From assembly GCF_017591425.1 (NCBI RefSeq), contig NW_024466307.1, positions 5,285,001 through 5,349,000 of the forward strand: a stretch of 64,000 nucleotides of DNA, given 5' to 3'. This DNA is from Ochotona curzoniae (taxonomy: Eukaryota; Chordata; Mammalia; Lagomorpha; Ochotonidae). This document shows, piece after piece, positions 50,428 through 60,847 of the stretch (position 1 is the stretch's first letter; every line of letters begins with the position of its first letter). Below the pieces are notes generated by a model. The model had not been told where the DNA came from. It made no database searches and worked only from the letters and a program-made list of their open reading frames with translations. The position numbers were made by a program, and so were the translations under genes.

Positions 50428-50735
50428 TTGGTGACAGCCTGTGGTGCAGTGGATTAAGCCACCACTTAGGACAACTGGAGCTCCTAATTAGAACACTGGT
50501 TAATTCTTCTCTTTCATTAATACTGCAACTCCTCACTCGTGTTCCTGGAAAAGCAGTGGAAGTGGCTCACGTATTTAGCACTCCTATTTCACATGCGGGA
50601 GACCTGGATGGATTTCCTGGGTTCAGCTTGGCTCACCTCTTCAGTATTGCTGTTTGGGGAATGTACCACAGGATGGAAGATAACTCTGTCACCTTCTCTT
50701 TCCCTTCCTGTGTGTCACTCTGCCTTTCAAATAAG
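50428..50735 (+). mobile_element. Old CSINE
   Basis: ACAGCCTGTGGTGCAGTGG head; CACTCTGCCTTTCAAATAAG tail. Confidence 0.75.
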
Positions 50736-52984
50736 TGAAGATCCTGGTGAGGCAGAGAAAATATTTTAGTAAACTTCAACCTTCAGCTACACATTTTTAA
50801 TACTATATTTGATGAAATAGGAGGTATACTTTTTTATAACAGAATTCACTGTCTTAGGGAAAAGAGAAGGTTGAAACTGTTACTTTTTGCACACTGTTTT
50901 TACTTGAGAGAGTGACTGACAGGCAAACTATGGTTATTCAGATTCCAGTTTTGACATCTTTTACGAATAAGAACAAAATGAGAATTTTATGTCAAGAAAA
51001 TAACTGACAATGTTCTTACCATTGACAAAATGTGAGTTTTTGAGCAAAATTTCAAGTTGAGGAAACCTTGTATCAGGCATCAAGAATTTGACATCTCCCC
51101 AGCAGTGCCTTTCTGGTACAGTCAATTGTAATATTAAAGAATGAGATGTTTTGATGGTGTTTAATTTGTTAACTGTAAGATACGCATAGCTCAGTGAGCC
51201 AGGGTTTTCTGAATGATTAGAGAAGGTTGCTTAAAATTATATGTAGGGAACAAATCCAGAGTATAAAATAGTCTAATTGATGTCATTGTAATGCATACAA
51301 AATGTTCATTGATAACAAAGCTGTAGAGAGCTCGTTACAACTAAGCTTTAAGATAAAATACTGCTTGTGTTAGTTTAATATAGAATATTTATATTTGATA
51401 TCATGGAATATCTAATTGAAAAGGTTATTAAGATACTTATTCTTGTCCTGCCAACATATTTGTGTGACGCCACATTTTCTTCATCTACTTTAAGAAAAAT
51501 TTTATAGTAATAGATGGAATGCTGAAACATATGAGAATCAGTTTTCAAGTAAGATTTGCAAAAACGTAATGTTACTGAATTTGTAAATCCTGTAGTACTC
51601 ATGTTCTTCATGTAAGAAGATACATAAAAAGAGATGAATAAATAATTAAAACTTTTGAATTCTGATGTGAATGAGTATCAGCACATATGTGGTAGATAAA
51701 AGCGATTTAGGATATCAGTGTTTCAGAATATAGATGAGTCCTAAGATTCAGAAAAACAATTAGAACTGATTATCTAATAAGATGGGAATTTAAATAATTA
51801 GAATGTGTAAATTTTGATATTATTAATTTATATGATGACTTTAAGAAATTTTGTATAAGAAATACTTTTAAGGTAAAAATATCTGGAAATTAATGATATT
51901 TAGCAAAGTACTTTAACTTCTTTTGGGGAAATATAAAGTAGTATGAATGAATCTTAGTTTGTGTTGGAACTGATGATGTTTTTTAATTTTTTGGTTTTGC
52001 ATCATAAAATGTTGGTATAGCAATAGTAATGGAGCTTAAATATGACTCACTAAAAAATTATTACATGTCTATTTCAGTTGTTGTTTATATACTTTGTTTT
52101 TACATGTAGTAGGTGTTTTAATGTGCTTTTTATGTGGTTTTCAAGAGGAATAATTTATCTTGTTAAGGAATAATGTCTGCTGCCATTCAGTTGGTGATAC
52201 GGTGGCCACCATTGAGAAAACTAGTATATCAAGAGAGCATGTGTTACTTTGTGATCATTCTATTTTACAGGGAAGTTGTGTGTGAGTTTTAATTTCTCAG
52301 ATTTGTTGAAGAAACAGTGAAAGTTAAGAGCTGGTATACAGAAAATACAACTTTAAGGATATGAGGAGAGATTTACTTAATAGCAGCTTCTTAATATTAA
52401 AACAGGAAAATTGCTAAAGGAATATGACAGTATGTATGTAGGTACATAGCATCCTACAGATCTTGAAGCATTACATGTTTCTTTCAAGACTGAAATGAAA
52501 GATTTACGGAATTCCTGATGATTCTGTATTGAGGACATATGTGAACAATTTAGGATTGTGAGGATATTGAAAACACAGGTTGCAACGGGAAGACTAAGTT
52601 GTGCATGCATGCTATATTCTAAAATTGAAAAATGCACATCTTTTAGTAATACATTACTTGATGCCACATTCAGAGAAAGAATTTCATACTCATTGAAAGA
52701 GAGGTGATTGAGTGAATGACTTAAACTCTCATCAGTGATATGAAGGTTAATTTGACATAAGGATTTATATGATAAAAGTATTTGTGCTACCTAAAATAGA
52801 CTTTTCTAAGTTAACTGTCTTGTATAAAGTGCAATGTGTTCATTGTATTTATTTTCTTTTTTATTTTATATATAATGCATATATGAAAGGTTAATACCAT
52901 TGAAACCTAGATGCTTCATTCCCATTTTCTTGGAGTTGTACCCCAAAGCCTACTGCTTACCTGTCAGTTAGTCAAATTAGCTTA

Positions 52985-53000
52985 CACAAATTCTAATTTG
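52985..53000. repeat. Left target-site duplication of the intron-4 retroposon
   Basis: 16 bp, CACAAATTCTAATTTG, identical to the copy at 55,349-55,364. Confidence 0.9.
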
Positions 53001-55348
53001 TTTTATTTTATTTCATTTTATTTTATTTTATTTTGACAATCTTTACATAGTTAATTAGGGTAAAAATGTTCAAGGGCTACAGGAAAGTGGATAAGACTAG
53101 TATTTTTTCCATATTGTTTCCTTCATGTTTAAAGGGGGGCATTAAGGGAGAAGGCCCACCCAGTTTCCCACCCTCCCTAGGTCCCGGATATAGGGTATGC
53201 TCTGAGGTTCTTGCTCAAGTGGTTTTGATATTTTAACAGTTATGAATTGCTGCCAATCTTGCCACTCCAAGCACTATGAGGTCTTTGAAAAATCCACTGA
53301 TTGACATAGTCCATCATAGCTGAGCTGGTTGGTTGACTCGTTTTGTCTTTTTTTTCTTGGTTGGGGTTCTGAGTCCAGCATTTAGATTAGGAAGATCTCC
53401 AAAGAAACTTCTTGTATGTGCTAGCAAGTACAGGGCCCAGCACCATCCATTGCCCCAATCAGCTGGTGGTTGCAATTGCTCAGTTGGTTCTGTTTTCACT
53501 CCTGACTTCCCCTCGAACCAATGGGTGTTGCAGTCCAGCCTGGTTCTGCCCAGCACATACTTGGCCCTCACATAAACCAGTGGGAGCTGCAGCCTAGTTG
53601 GAGCGACCTGCAATAACCCCCACCAGGCCCACCCCCTACCCTGGATTGCCAGTATGTGCAGCAGTAATCCAGTCTGTCCCAAACCCCATTCCACCCCAAC
53701 CGCTGTCTTAGTTTTATGTCCTCCTGTGGAAGTGGAAACCCAAGAGGGATGAGCCCACTATTTCCCTCCCAGGCCTCTCCCACTCCCAGATTCCAGCTGA
53801 TGCTGTGGCTAAGCCCAGACAACCCTCGCCCACTCTAATTTTGTTTGCACCAGTAGGAATAATCAGCCCAGCCCGGCTTTTCCCTGATCCAGGCCACATG
53901 AGGCGCACAGGTGTGGTATCCCTGCCTAGTCTGGTCTGCCCCCATTGCAGCCTATGCTCTCCTGCAGGAGTAGCTGTCCAGCATAGGAATCCTCCTTTAT
54001 TCCCCTGCCGGCTCTGCCCACTTCCTTTCTTGTTCTCAGGCTGGTTGGGCGCTGCGGTCCCTTGCTGTACAGGCAACCTCACCTTGGCATTCCGTATTGT
54101 GCACTAGTCATTGTTGTGACCGAACCTGGCTCGACCCACACTGGTGCTTGGATTTGCCAGTGGATGACGTGGACAGATTCAGCCTGGTCTTCCCCCGGCC
54201 CATGCCAATTGTATGCCAGGGGGTAACTTTCTGTGGCCTGTTCTGCGCTGTTTCCTATCATGTTTCTTGCGCTTACCTGCTGGGTCTGTGTCCTGCCAGA
54301 GGAGTTGCCCAGGCTCCTCCATCAGAACCTCTCCCATGCCTGATTTTGCGCATACCAGGGGGTCCATGTGCCAGCCCTACTCAGTTCACCTCCTGTCCTA
54401 ACAGGAACAGTGGCTTTTCCTGACTGGCCTTCAACCCAATCTGGTTCTTGCTATTGGATGTTTCAGCCCAGCCATTATTTGTCCATACCCACATATGGCT
54501 CACACATGGCTCAGTAGGGGTTTGAGACCTTGCCTAGTCCATCGCACATCTGCCCTGGTCCTCCAGGACACCAGGCGGTGTTGGGGTCTGGCCCGGTTCG
54601 GTGCATCCAATCCCAGTACACACTTGTGCCAAGGGAGACTACAACCGTTTCCAGATCAGAATGCAGCCCCCATTCCAGGTCACACGCCCCTTGGCAGGAA
54701 CCTCAACCCAGCTAGGGTTGTCCCCTTAGCTCCCCAACCGGGGCTGTTCCCAGCCATAGTTCACTCGCATGCTGGTGGTTGCTCTGACTCAGCTTGGCTC
54801 AGCCCCTCACCTGTCCCGACCTCTGCCTTAGACACTGTAGCTTAGCGTCCCTGGCTCCCGCAGACCAGTAGGTACAAGAGCCTAGCTCAGCATGACCTGT
54901 GCTCCCTCCTGGGTCTAGTTTTGCTTGTGGGCTAAGGTTTGCTCAGACCTGCCTGATCTACTCTGTTCCATTACCAGTTGACACATTAGCCAGCTGTTGG
55001 AGCTACTTTTGCAGGACAAGCCCCACGCCATAGCTTCTGCATGGCCTGGCATTTGGTGGTCGGCATTGTTCAGTGATTACAAGTTTTACAAAGGAAGAGT
55101 TACTGCCAGTGGGAATCTTTACGCATGTTTCAGGTCCTAGAAGCACAATGGGTTCAACCTGGAGCTAATTAAGCAGCGACTCAAAGAACCAAATCCCCAG
55201 AGTTCCCTAGCCGGGCGGCCAGCAGGTGGAGTGTGGCACCAAATGGCGCACTGGCCGCCTGGGAACAGCTCAACACGTGCACATGGCGGCTGTCTGGGAT
55301 CCAGGCATGAGACGCCTTGTCCTGAGACCCACCAGCAGCCGGGAGGCT
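53001..55348 (-). mobile_element. 2.35-kb retroposon of unrecognised type, 16-bp TSD
   Basis: A perfect 16-bp direct repeat (CACAAATTCTAATTTG) lies at 52,985-53,000 and 55,349-55,364, exactly bounding the insertion. On the minus strand the element ends in an AAAAT-repeat tail (53,001-53,035). That tail and TSD length are the hallmarks of L1-mediated retroposition, not of an LTR element. Read 5' to 3' on the minus strand, it has a GC-rich 5' segment (55,348 to about 54,900), a long GC-rich and loosely periodic body in which forms of CAGCCTGGTCTGCCC recur on the + strand (about 54,850-53,400), and a 3' segment with a G-rich quadruplex-type tract (53,155-53,177). ORFs up to about 126 codons occur but show no reverse transcriptase or endonuclease motif. 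It could be an SVA-like composite, an internally deleted L1 keeping both UTRs, or a 5'-truncated L1 with a very long 3' UTR. I do not recognise the family. Confidence 0.8.
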
Positions 55349-55364
55349 CACAAATTCTAATTTG
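55349..55364. repeat. Right target-site duplication of the intron-4 retroposon
   Basis: Identical to the 16 bp at 52,985-53,000. The perfect match suggests a fairly recent insertion. Confidence 0.9.
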
Positions 55365-55619
55365 AATCTAGTAATAATCCAATGATGAAGATAGTGTAGG
55401 TATACTTTATCCTACGAATTTCATGTATGAATGTATCAATTCAGATTGTTGTCTTTAAAGTTTTATATGTATGTGAAATGCTAAAAGAAGGACAGTAACT
55501 TGCCTGTAATTTCTTCATGTTTTTCCAGTATTGCAATGATTCTGCTTGTGGTAAATGACTATGCAGAACTCTGTATTTAAAATTATTAATTTTAATAATT
55601 TCATAATTCCTGTTTTCAG

Positions 55620-55737
55620 TTTCTTAAAAGGAGATATGTTCATTGTTCATAATGAATTAGAAGATGGATGGATGTGGGTAACAAATCTAAGAACAGATGA
55701 GCAAGGCCTTATCGTTGAAGACTTAGTCGAAGAAGTG
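55620..55737 (+). CDS. RASA1: RASA1 exon 5: SH3 domain core
   Basis: The first base completes Ser273, then 39 codons give residues 274-312 (FLKGDMFIVH to EDLVEEV). Residues 290-299, WMWVTNLRTD, are identical to the human 317-326 segment known from work on RasGAP-derived peptides. They include the tandem tryptophans of the SH3 ligand surface. p120GAP SH3 is reported to act in RhoA and DLC1 signalling (established knowledge). The acceptor is TTTTCAG|T after a pyrimidine-rich stretch, and the donor is GTG|GTAAGT. The exon lies about 255 bp downstream of the right target-site duplication of the large intron-4 retroposon, so that insertion did not disturb its acceptor. Confidence 0.97.
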
Positions 55738-56062
55738 GTAAGTTTTGTTCTTTTCAACTTGGGATCCTAAATATTTTGTAAGAATTTGAACAACTTCGTA
55801 ATTGAGGAAACTATGAATAATTCCTCTTTAAGGACTTTTTAAGAAATTTTGCATTGATATGTTAATACTTTCAGTAATTACTGCTTATTTGTAAATAAAA
55901 TAGCCATGCCAACTTGTTATAATATGTAAGTGCCAGTTTTCAGAAAGTTTTCTTGAATTTCTGTGGATTACAATTTTGTAGTTTTTATTAACCTCTTAGT
56001 CTTACTCATAACTGAAATTGTTTCAGATTTCAGCGTATATTTGGTTTTAGGGGTTTTTTGTT

Positions 56063-56337
56063 GCTTAAGATTTATTTATTTTACTTGAATGAGTTAATAG
56101 GGAGTGAGAGATATCTCTCATCCACTGGTTCACTACTCAAATAGTCCGAAACCAGGAGCTTTGGGTCTTCAATGTGGGTGCAGGTGTCCAAAGCCTTGGA
56201 CCATCCTCTGCTGCCTTCCCAAGCCATTAGCAGGGAGCTGGATCAGAAGTAGAATATCTGAGATTCGAACTAGTATATATGGGATGTTGGCACTGCAAGG
56301 TGAAGACTGGCCTGATAAGCTACTGCACCAACCTCCA
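56063..56337 (-). mobile_element. Old CSINE
   Basis: TTAAGATTTATTTATTTTACTTG start; CTACTGCACCAACCTCC end. Confidence 0.72.
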
Positions 56338-56729
56338 GATTCTTTATCTTCCAAATGTATAGTTTTCTAGCAACCTTGGAAAAATTAGTTTATAATCCTC
56401 ATTATCACACACTGTTCAGTCTTTTTAACTCCTCCTTTTGCTGCCATTACATAATTTGTTATTAATCATCTCATTGTACAAATGATCACATGTGTATTTT
56501 TAAATAATGTCAACATTTTAGCAATATTTGTGCATCAAAGATAGGGTTTGGTACTACCAGGATATGCCAAACATTACAATTTTGGAATTCTTTCCTCGGA
56601 TTTGTCTAGCATGAGGGATGGCTTTTTGTTTTGTAGTTCTCAAAGGCACTGTTTTTAAATTACACTATGGATTGGTAACATTTTGAAACCCATGCTCTGA
56701 TTTTCTCTAGAAAGAAAGCAGCAGAGAAT

Positions 56730-56733
<4 letters not shown>

Positions 56734-56766
<33 letters not shown>
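56734..56766. repeat. (GT)n microsatellite
   Basis: About 16 uninterrupted GT units in intron 5; likely to vary in length. Confidence 0.95.
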
Positions 56767-56768
<2 letters not shown>

Positions 56769-57924
56769 TTTAAATTATTGGCCTATTGTGGCAGTCAGAT
56801 CTTGTGCAGAAGAAAAACATACTGAGGAAAGACGGGAGGGGCTAAGGAAGTGATGTAATATATTCCACACTCATAGTCACATAGAAGAGTTGGTTAATAC
56901 TCCTAATTGTTGGATTAATAGTCTGCACCTAATAGTGGGAGAGATACTTACTACATATAGGCAAGAAGTATTGAAGCGAAGACAGCTTATTCCCTTTGTT
57001 GATTTTCCCACAGATTTTGTCTTTTAAAAAAATATTTAAAAAGGGAGTTCAGGGAATACAGTTAAAACCTCAGTGTTGTGTTTTCATCTCGCTATACCAT
57101 CCTCTTCCAGATCCTGATTACTTAGAGGAAATTACAGTATAGTTAAACTACCCTTGATCTCTTAGAATTCTAGATCAGATATAATAAGATAAGCTGTAAT
57201 AAGGGTAATTGAATAGTGCCTAGTGTTGGCAGAAAAATACTAATTAACAGCCCAGTCTAGGATAAGGAGACATGAAAAACAATGTGGGTTAAGAGCTCAG
57301 TATAAATGAGCAGTGTGGAATGGCTGCTAAAATGAATATGACCCTACCTGGATTACTAGTGAGAGAGTGTCAAGTCGGAGTGCTGAACCCGTTTTGTTCC
57401 AATTTAGAGTGATTTTTGAAAATGGGATTCATTAAAAGATGTCAATTTCTTGTAGGTTGAAAAGTCATTTGGATCTTATCTAGATTGTGAATATATTCCA
57501 AGCAATTGTGTTAATGGTTGGATTTAAGTTTCCCCTATTGAATTTAGATTACTGTTCTTTAAGAGCCTTTATAAATTTCAGAAAATGTTTGAGGGTGAAT
57601 TTTTGTGTGTGTGTGATTTGCTATTGTACCCCACTGCTTTTAATTGTCTGCACTGAAAAAAAAATAGGCATTGGTTAGATGTTGTTGAGGGAATCATGCC
57701 TCTCTATTTTCCATCTTCCTTTTTAATGCCTGCCTTGTAAAATGTGATTCCTTTTTAAGTGACTCAGTTGAGCTGTCACACCTTTATAGAGGCTTTATGT
57801 CTGTAGATTCTCTTGGGGCTAACTTGTGTCATATGTTCATATAACACTTTGTGACGTCTATTTTGCATCATGTGAAATTCTTGTGTAACAAATATGTGAA
57901 TTTCTTTGGATTTTTGAAGAAAGT

Positions 57925-58235
57925 ATATTATTTGAAAGGGAAATGACAGAAAAGTATCAGAGGGACAGACAGAAATCTTCCATCTGCTGGTTCACTCCCC
58001 AGATTACTACAGTAGCCATGTCTAGGCTGAGCTGAAGCTGGGGACCAGGAACTTCTAGGTCTACCATGTGCTGTCTGAGGCCCAAGCAGGTGGCCCAAAC
58101 TCAGCTGCTTTTCTAGGCACTGGAGCAGAACCAGGAGTGTAAGCAGAGCTGCCCGCATTTAAACCAGCAGTCTGGTGTGTGGTGGCAACTTCGCATGCTG
58201 CAGCTTAACCCAGCACACTTCAGTGCTAGCCTTCT
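57925..58235 (-). mobile_element. Old CSINE
   Basis: AGAAATCTTCCATCTGCTGG block; AGTGCTAGCC end. Confidence 0.68.
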
Positions 58236-59202
58236 ATTCAGTTCAGAGGTGTTTTTTTTTTTTTTTCATGCTACCTTGGATATGGTAGGTATTTTGTGAC
58301 TGCTTTTAATTTGGTTAGATATTTAAATGAGTGAGGACAAAATTGAGAATTAAATACATGTGTAGTTAATTGGTTTTTTATTCTTCACTGTGTGTTCAGT
58401 GGAAATTCAGCGCCAGGTGTTATGTTAGGACAGCAAATAACTCAGTGAAATGTGTACTCAGCATTGTCCCATGCTTGTAATGATTGTTTGTGGTGGTGGA
58501 TATTAACCAAGAATGACTAAGACCTTAAGATGTTTATAGCCGCTTTCTGGTACACACTAATGCATCTCAAAAATGGAAATAGAGAAAAAAAAAGGATAAT
58601 AAAAAGGATGCCTTTTCTATACTTCTGTTTTTAGGAGTTCTACATATCTGGGGAGATTGCATTTCAGATGGTTGGTTTCTTGTAGCGTGTAGTAAGAAGT
58701 GACTAGAAAGAACAGGCTGCAGTGGTAGGGAGTGTGGAGAAGCCTGTCGCTGGCTCTGTGTGACCTCCTGCAGATGTGTACAGATAGTTGGGGACATCAG
58801 ATGAGCAACATTTGTTTTGGTAAGGGACATGGGTTGTAGAATGAGGACTTTATTGATAACAAGGAGATGTTACAAGTTTAGTTTAAAGAATTTGTTTTAA
58901 TTGTGTTTTATCAAAATGCAGGCAAGCTTCCGTGGTGAACCCAGGCTGGAGTTGGGGAGTGGGGCTGGGACAGAGAGGTCAGCTCTGTCTGTACAGTTTA
59001 GCAAAAAGGGGAGGGGATGTGAAGGAGCAAAGGCAGCAAGTGAAGGGAAGAGTAAAGGAGAGTGATGGAAACACGACTGGGACAGATCTTTCCTTGCATG
59101 AGGATAAATATTAAGGACAATGTGGTTGGAAGTACATTTTTAAGTTTTAGTAAAAGGAGATAGTTAATTGTATAATATACTCTCTTAATGTTTTCCCTTT
59201 AG

Positions 59203-59234
59203 GGTCGAGAAGAAGATCCACATGAAGGCAAAAT
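59203..59234 (+). CDS. RASA1: RASA1 exon 6: 32-bp linker exon
   Basis: This very short exon encodes residues 313-322 (GREEDPHEGK) plus AT of Ile323. It is the acidic linker between the SH3 and C-terminal SH2 domains. The acceptor is TCCCTTTAG|G and the donor AAAAT|GTAAGT. Its length is not a multiple of three, so skipping it would shift the frame; it must be constitutive in coding mRNAs. Confidence 0.95.
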
Positions 59235-59616
59235 GTAAGTTTGTGTTAATTTTAAAGGAAAAAATATAGTAAACCTACTGATTACAAAGCTAAATGTTTT
59301 CTCAATATACTTAATTTTTTTAATTTGGTCCAGAGAAGATCTAAATATTTTCTTAGGGACTTTGATAAAGTCTTATTTTTAAAACCAAGAGTGGTGACCT
59401 ACATTTGGATTGGTGTACAGAAATGTTTCACCCAACTGAAGACTTTCTGATAAATATTACATGAATAACATTATTGTTACAATTTCTCATATTTTCTTTT
59501 ATTGTAAGCACATCTTTAATAAATTTTACAGTTCAGGTTTTTGTTGTCAACTGTCATGTCATTTACATTTACAACAATGCCACAATCATTTTTTGAAATG
59601 ATGTTTTTATTTTTTA

Positions 59617-59872
59617 AAATAAAGATTTTTAAAAATTTTCTTGAAAGAGTTAGAGAAAGAGACAGAGACATAGAGATCTTCCATCCACTGTCTCAGTCTC
59701 CAGATGGCTGACAGCCAGGGTTAGGCAGGCCAAAACCAGGAGCCTGGAATGTCCCCCATGGGGTTCAAGGCCCCACTTACTTGGGCACCCTGGCAGGGAG
59801 CTGCATCAGAACAGCGCATCCGGGGCTCCAGCCAGCACCCATGTAGGATGTAGATGCCACATGCTGGGCCCT
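59617..59872 (-). mobile_element. Old CSINE
   Basis: ATAAAGATTTTTAAAAATTTTC start; CCACATGCTGGGCCC end. Confidence 0.7.
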
Positions 59873-60016
59873 AACTCCTTAGTTTAAGAAGACAAAAGAT
59901 AAAGTATGTTAGTAGTTTAATAGGTACTGCTTCAAACAAAAAATGAACACTGTCCTTTTCCTTGAGTTTGTCAGGTTGGTATAGTTCCATGCTCATCACT
60001 CAGTCTACTCTCAGGT

Positions 60017-60339
60017 TTTTTTTTTTTTTAAGATTTATTTATTTTTATTACAAAGTCAGATATACAGAGAGGAGGAGAGACAGAGAGGAAGATCTTCCGT
60101 CTGATGATTCACTCCCCAAGTGAGCGCAACGGCTGGTGCTGTGCCAATCTGAAGTTGGGAACCAGGAACCTCTTCCGGGTCTCCCACACAGGTGCAGGGT
60201 CCCAAAGCTTTCCCAGGCCACAAGCAGGGAGCTGGATGGGAAGTGGAGCTGCTGGGATTAGAACCGGCGCCCATATGGGATTCCAGCCTGGGTTCAAGGC
60301 AAGGACTTAAGCTGCTAGGTCACCACGCTGCCAGGCCCT
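60017..60339 (-). mobile_element. CSINE with TSD
   Basis: CTACTCTCAGGTTT flanks both sides (from about 60,004 and 60,340). The middle of the body lacks the GGCCGTCCTCGACTG segment. Confidence 0.9.
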
Positions 60340-60794
60340 ACTCTCAGGTTTTCATAGAGAATGCATAAGCCTCATGATTTCATTTGAGAAGACGACTTCC
60401 TATATGGCATAGGAAATTGTTTTGAGAGCAATATGAAAAATGAATTTGTCACTTTACAAGGAAGTGGGCTTACCTTCACTTGCCTTTGTACTCTCTGCCC
60501 CCACCCATACTGCCTCTCAACTGAAAAATGAAAAAGAGCCAGCTATGAAGCAAATCAGGATCAAAATTGTTGCCATTTTTACTCATAATTGCTATGAAAA
60601 TTGTAGCTTGTATTCATTCCTAATGTTTTACACTTTGTTGCAATTGAGTATGTTTACTAATTGTAACAAGCTACAGCAATCGGATAATTTGATCAGTTGT
60701 ATTTTCAGTTTGGATTTGTTGCTTAGTTTTGATCTTAAGGTAACAGCAAAACAGCTTTTGATTTCTATATGTATTAATTTGCTCTCTTTTTAAG

Positions 60795-60847
60795 ATGGTT
60801 CCACGGGAAGATTTCCAAACAAGAAGCTTATAATTTACTAATGACAG
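60795..60847 (+). CDS. RASA1: RASA1 exon 7: start of C-terminal SH2 domain
   Basis: The first base completes Ile323, then 17 codons give residues 324-340 (WFHGKISKQEAYNLLMT) plus one base of Val341. WFHGKIS is the SH2 opening strand, and KQEAYNLLM is the first helix. The acceptor is CTCTTTTTAAG|A and the donor ACAG|GTACGT. At 53 bp it is short, like its upstream neighbour. Confidence 0.96.

Larger units (their letters stand above)
48337..55619 (+). other. RASA1: RASA1 intron 4
   Basis: GT-AG intron of 7.3 kb splitting Ser273. It contains SINEs near 49,205-50,735 and the 2.35-kb retroposon at 53,001-55,348. The stretches 48,337-49,200 and 50,736-52,984 are AT-rich with nothing recognised. Confidence 0.95.
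55738..59202 (+). other. RASA1: RASA1 intron 5
   Basis: GT-AG intron, phase 0, 3.5 kb. It contains two old SINEs and a (GT)n tract, listed separately. I recognise nothing in 56,767-57,924 or 58,236-59,202. Confidence 0.95.
59235..60794 (+). other. RASA1: RASA1 intron 6
   Basis: GT-AG intron of 1.56 kb splitting Ile323. It contains one old and one young minus-strand SINE. I see nothing else in 59,235-59,616 or 60,355-60,794. Confidence 0.95.

Noticed and set aside
53001..55348. LTR retrovirus or solo LTR for the intron-4 insertion
   Set aside because: The target duplication is 16 bp and one end is an A-rich tail. LTR elements make 4-6-bp duplications and have TG...CA ends.
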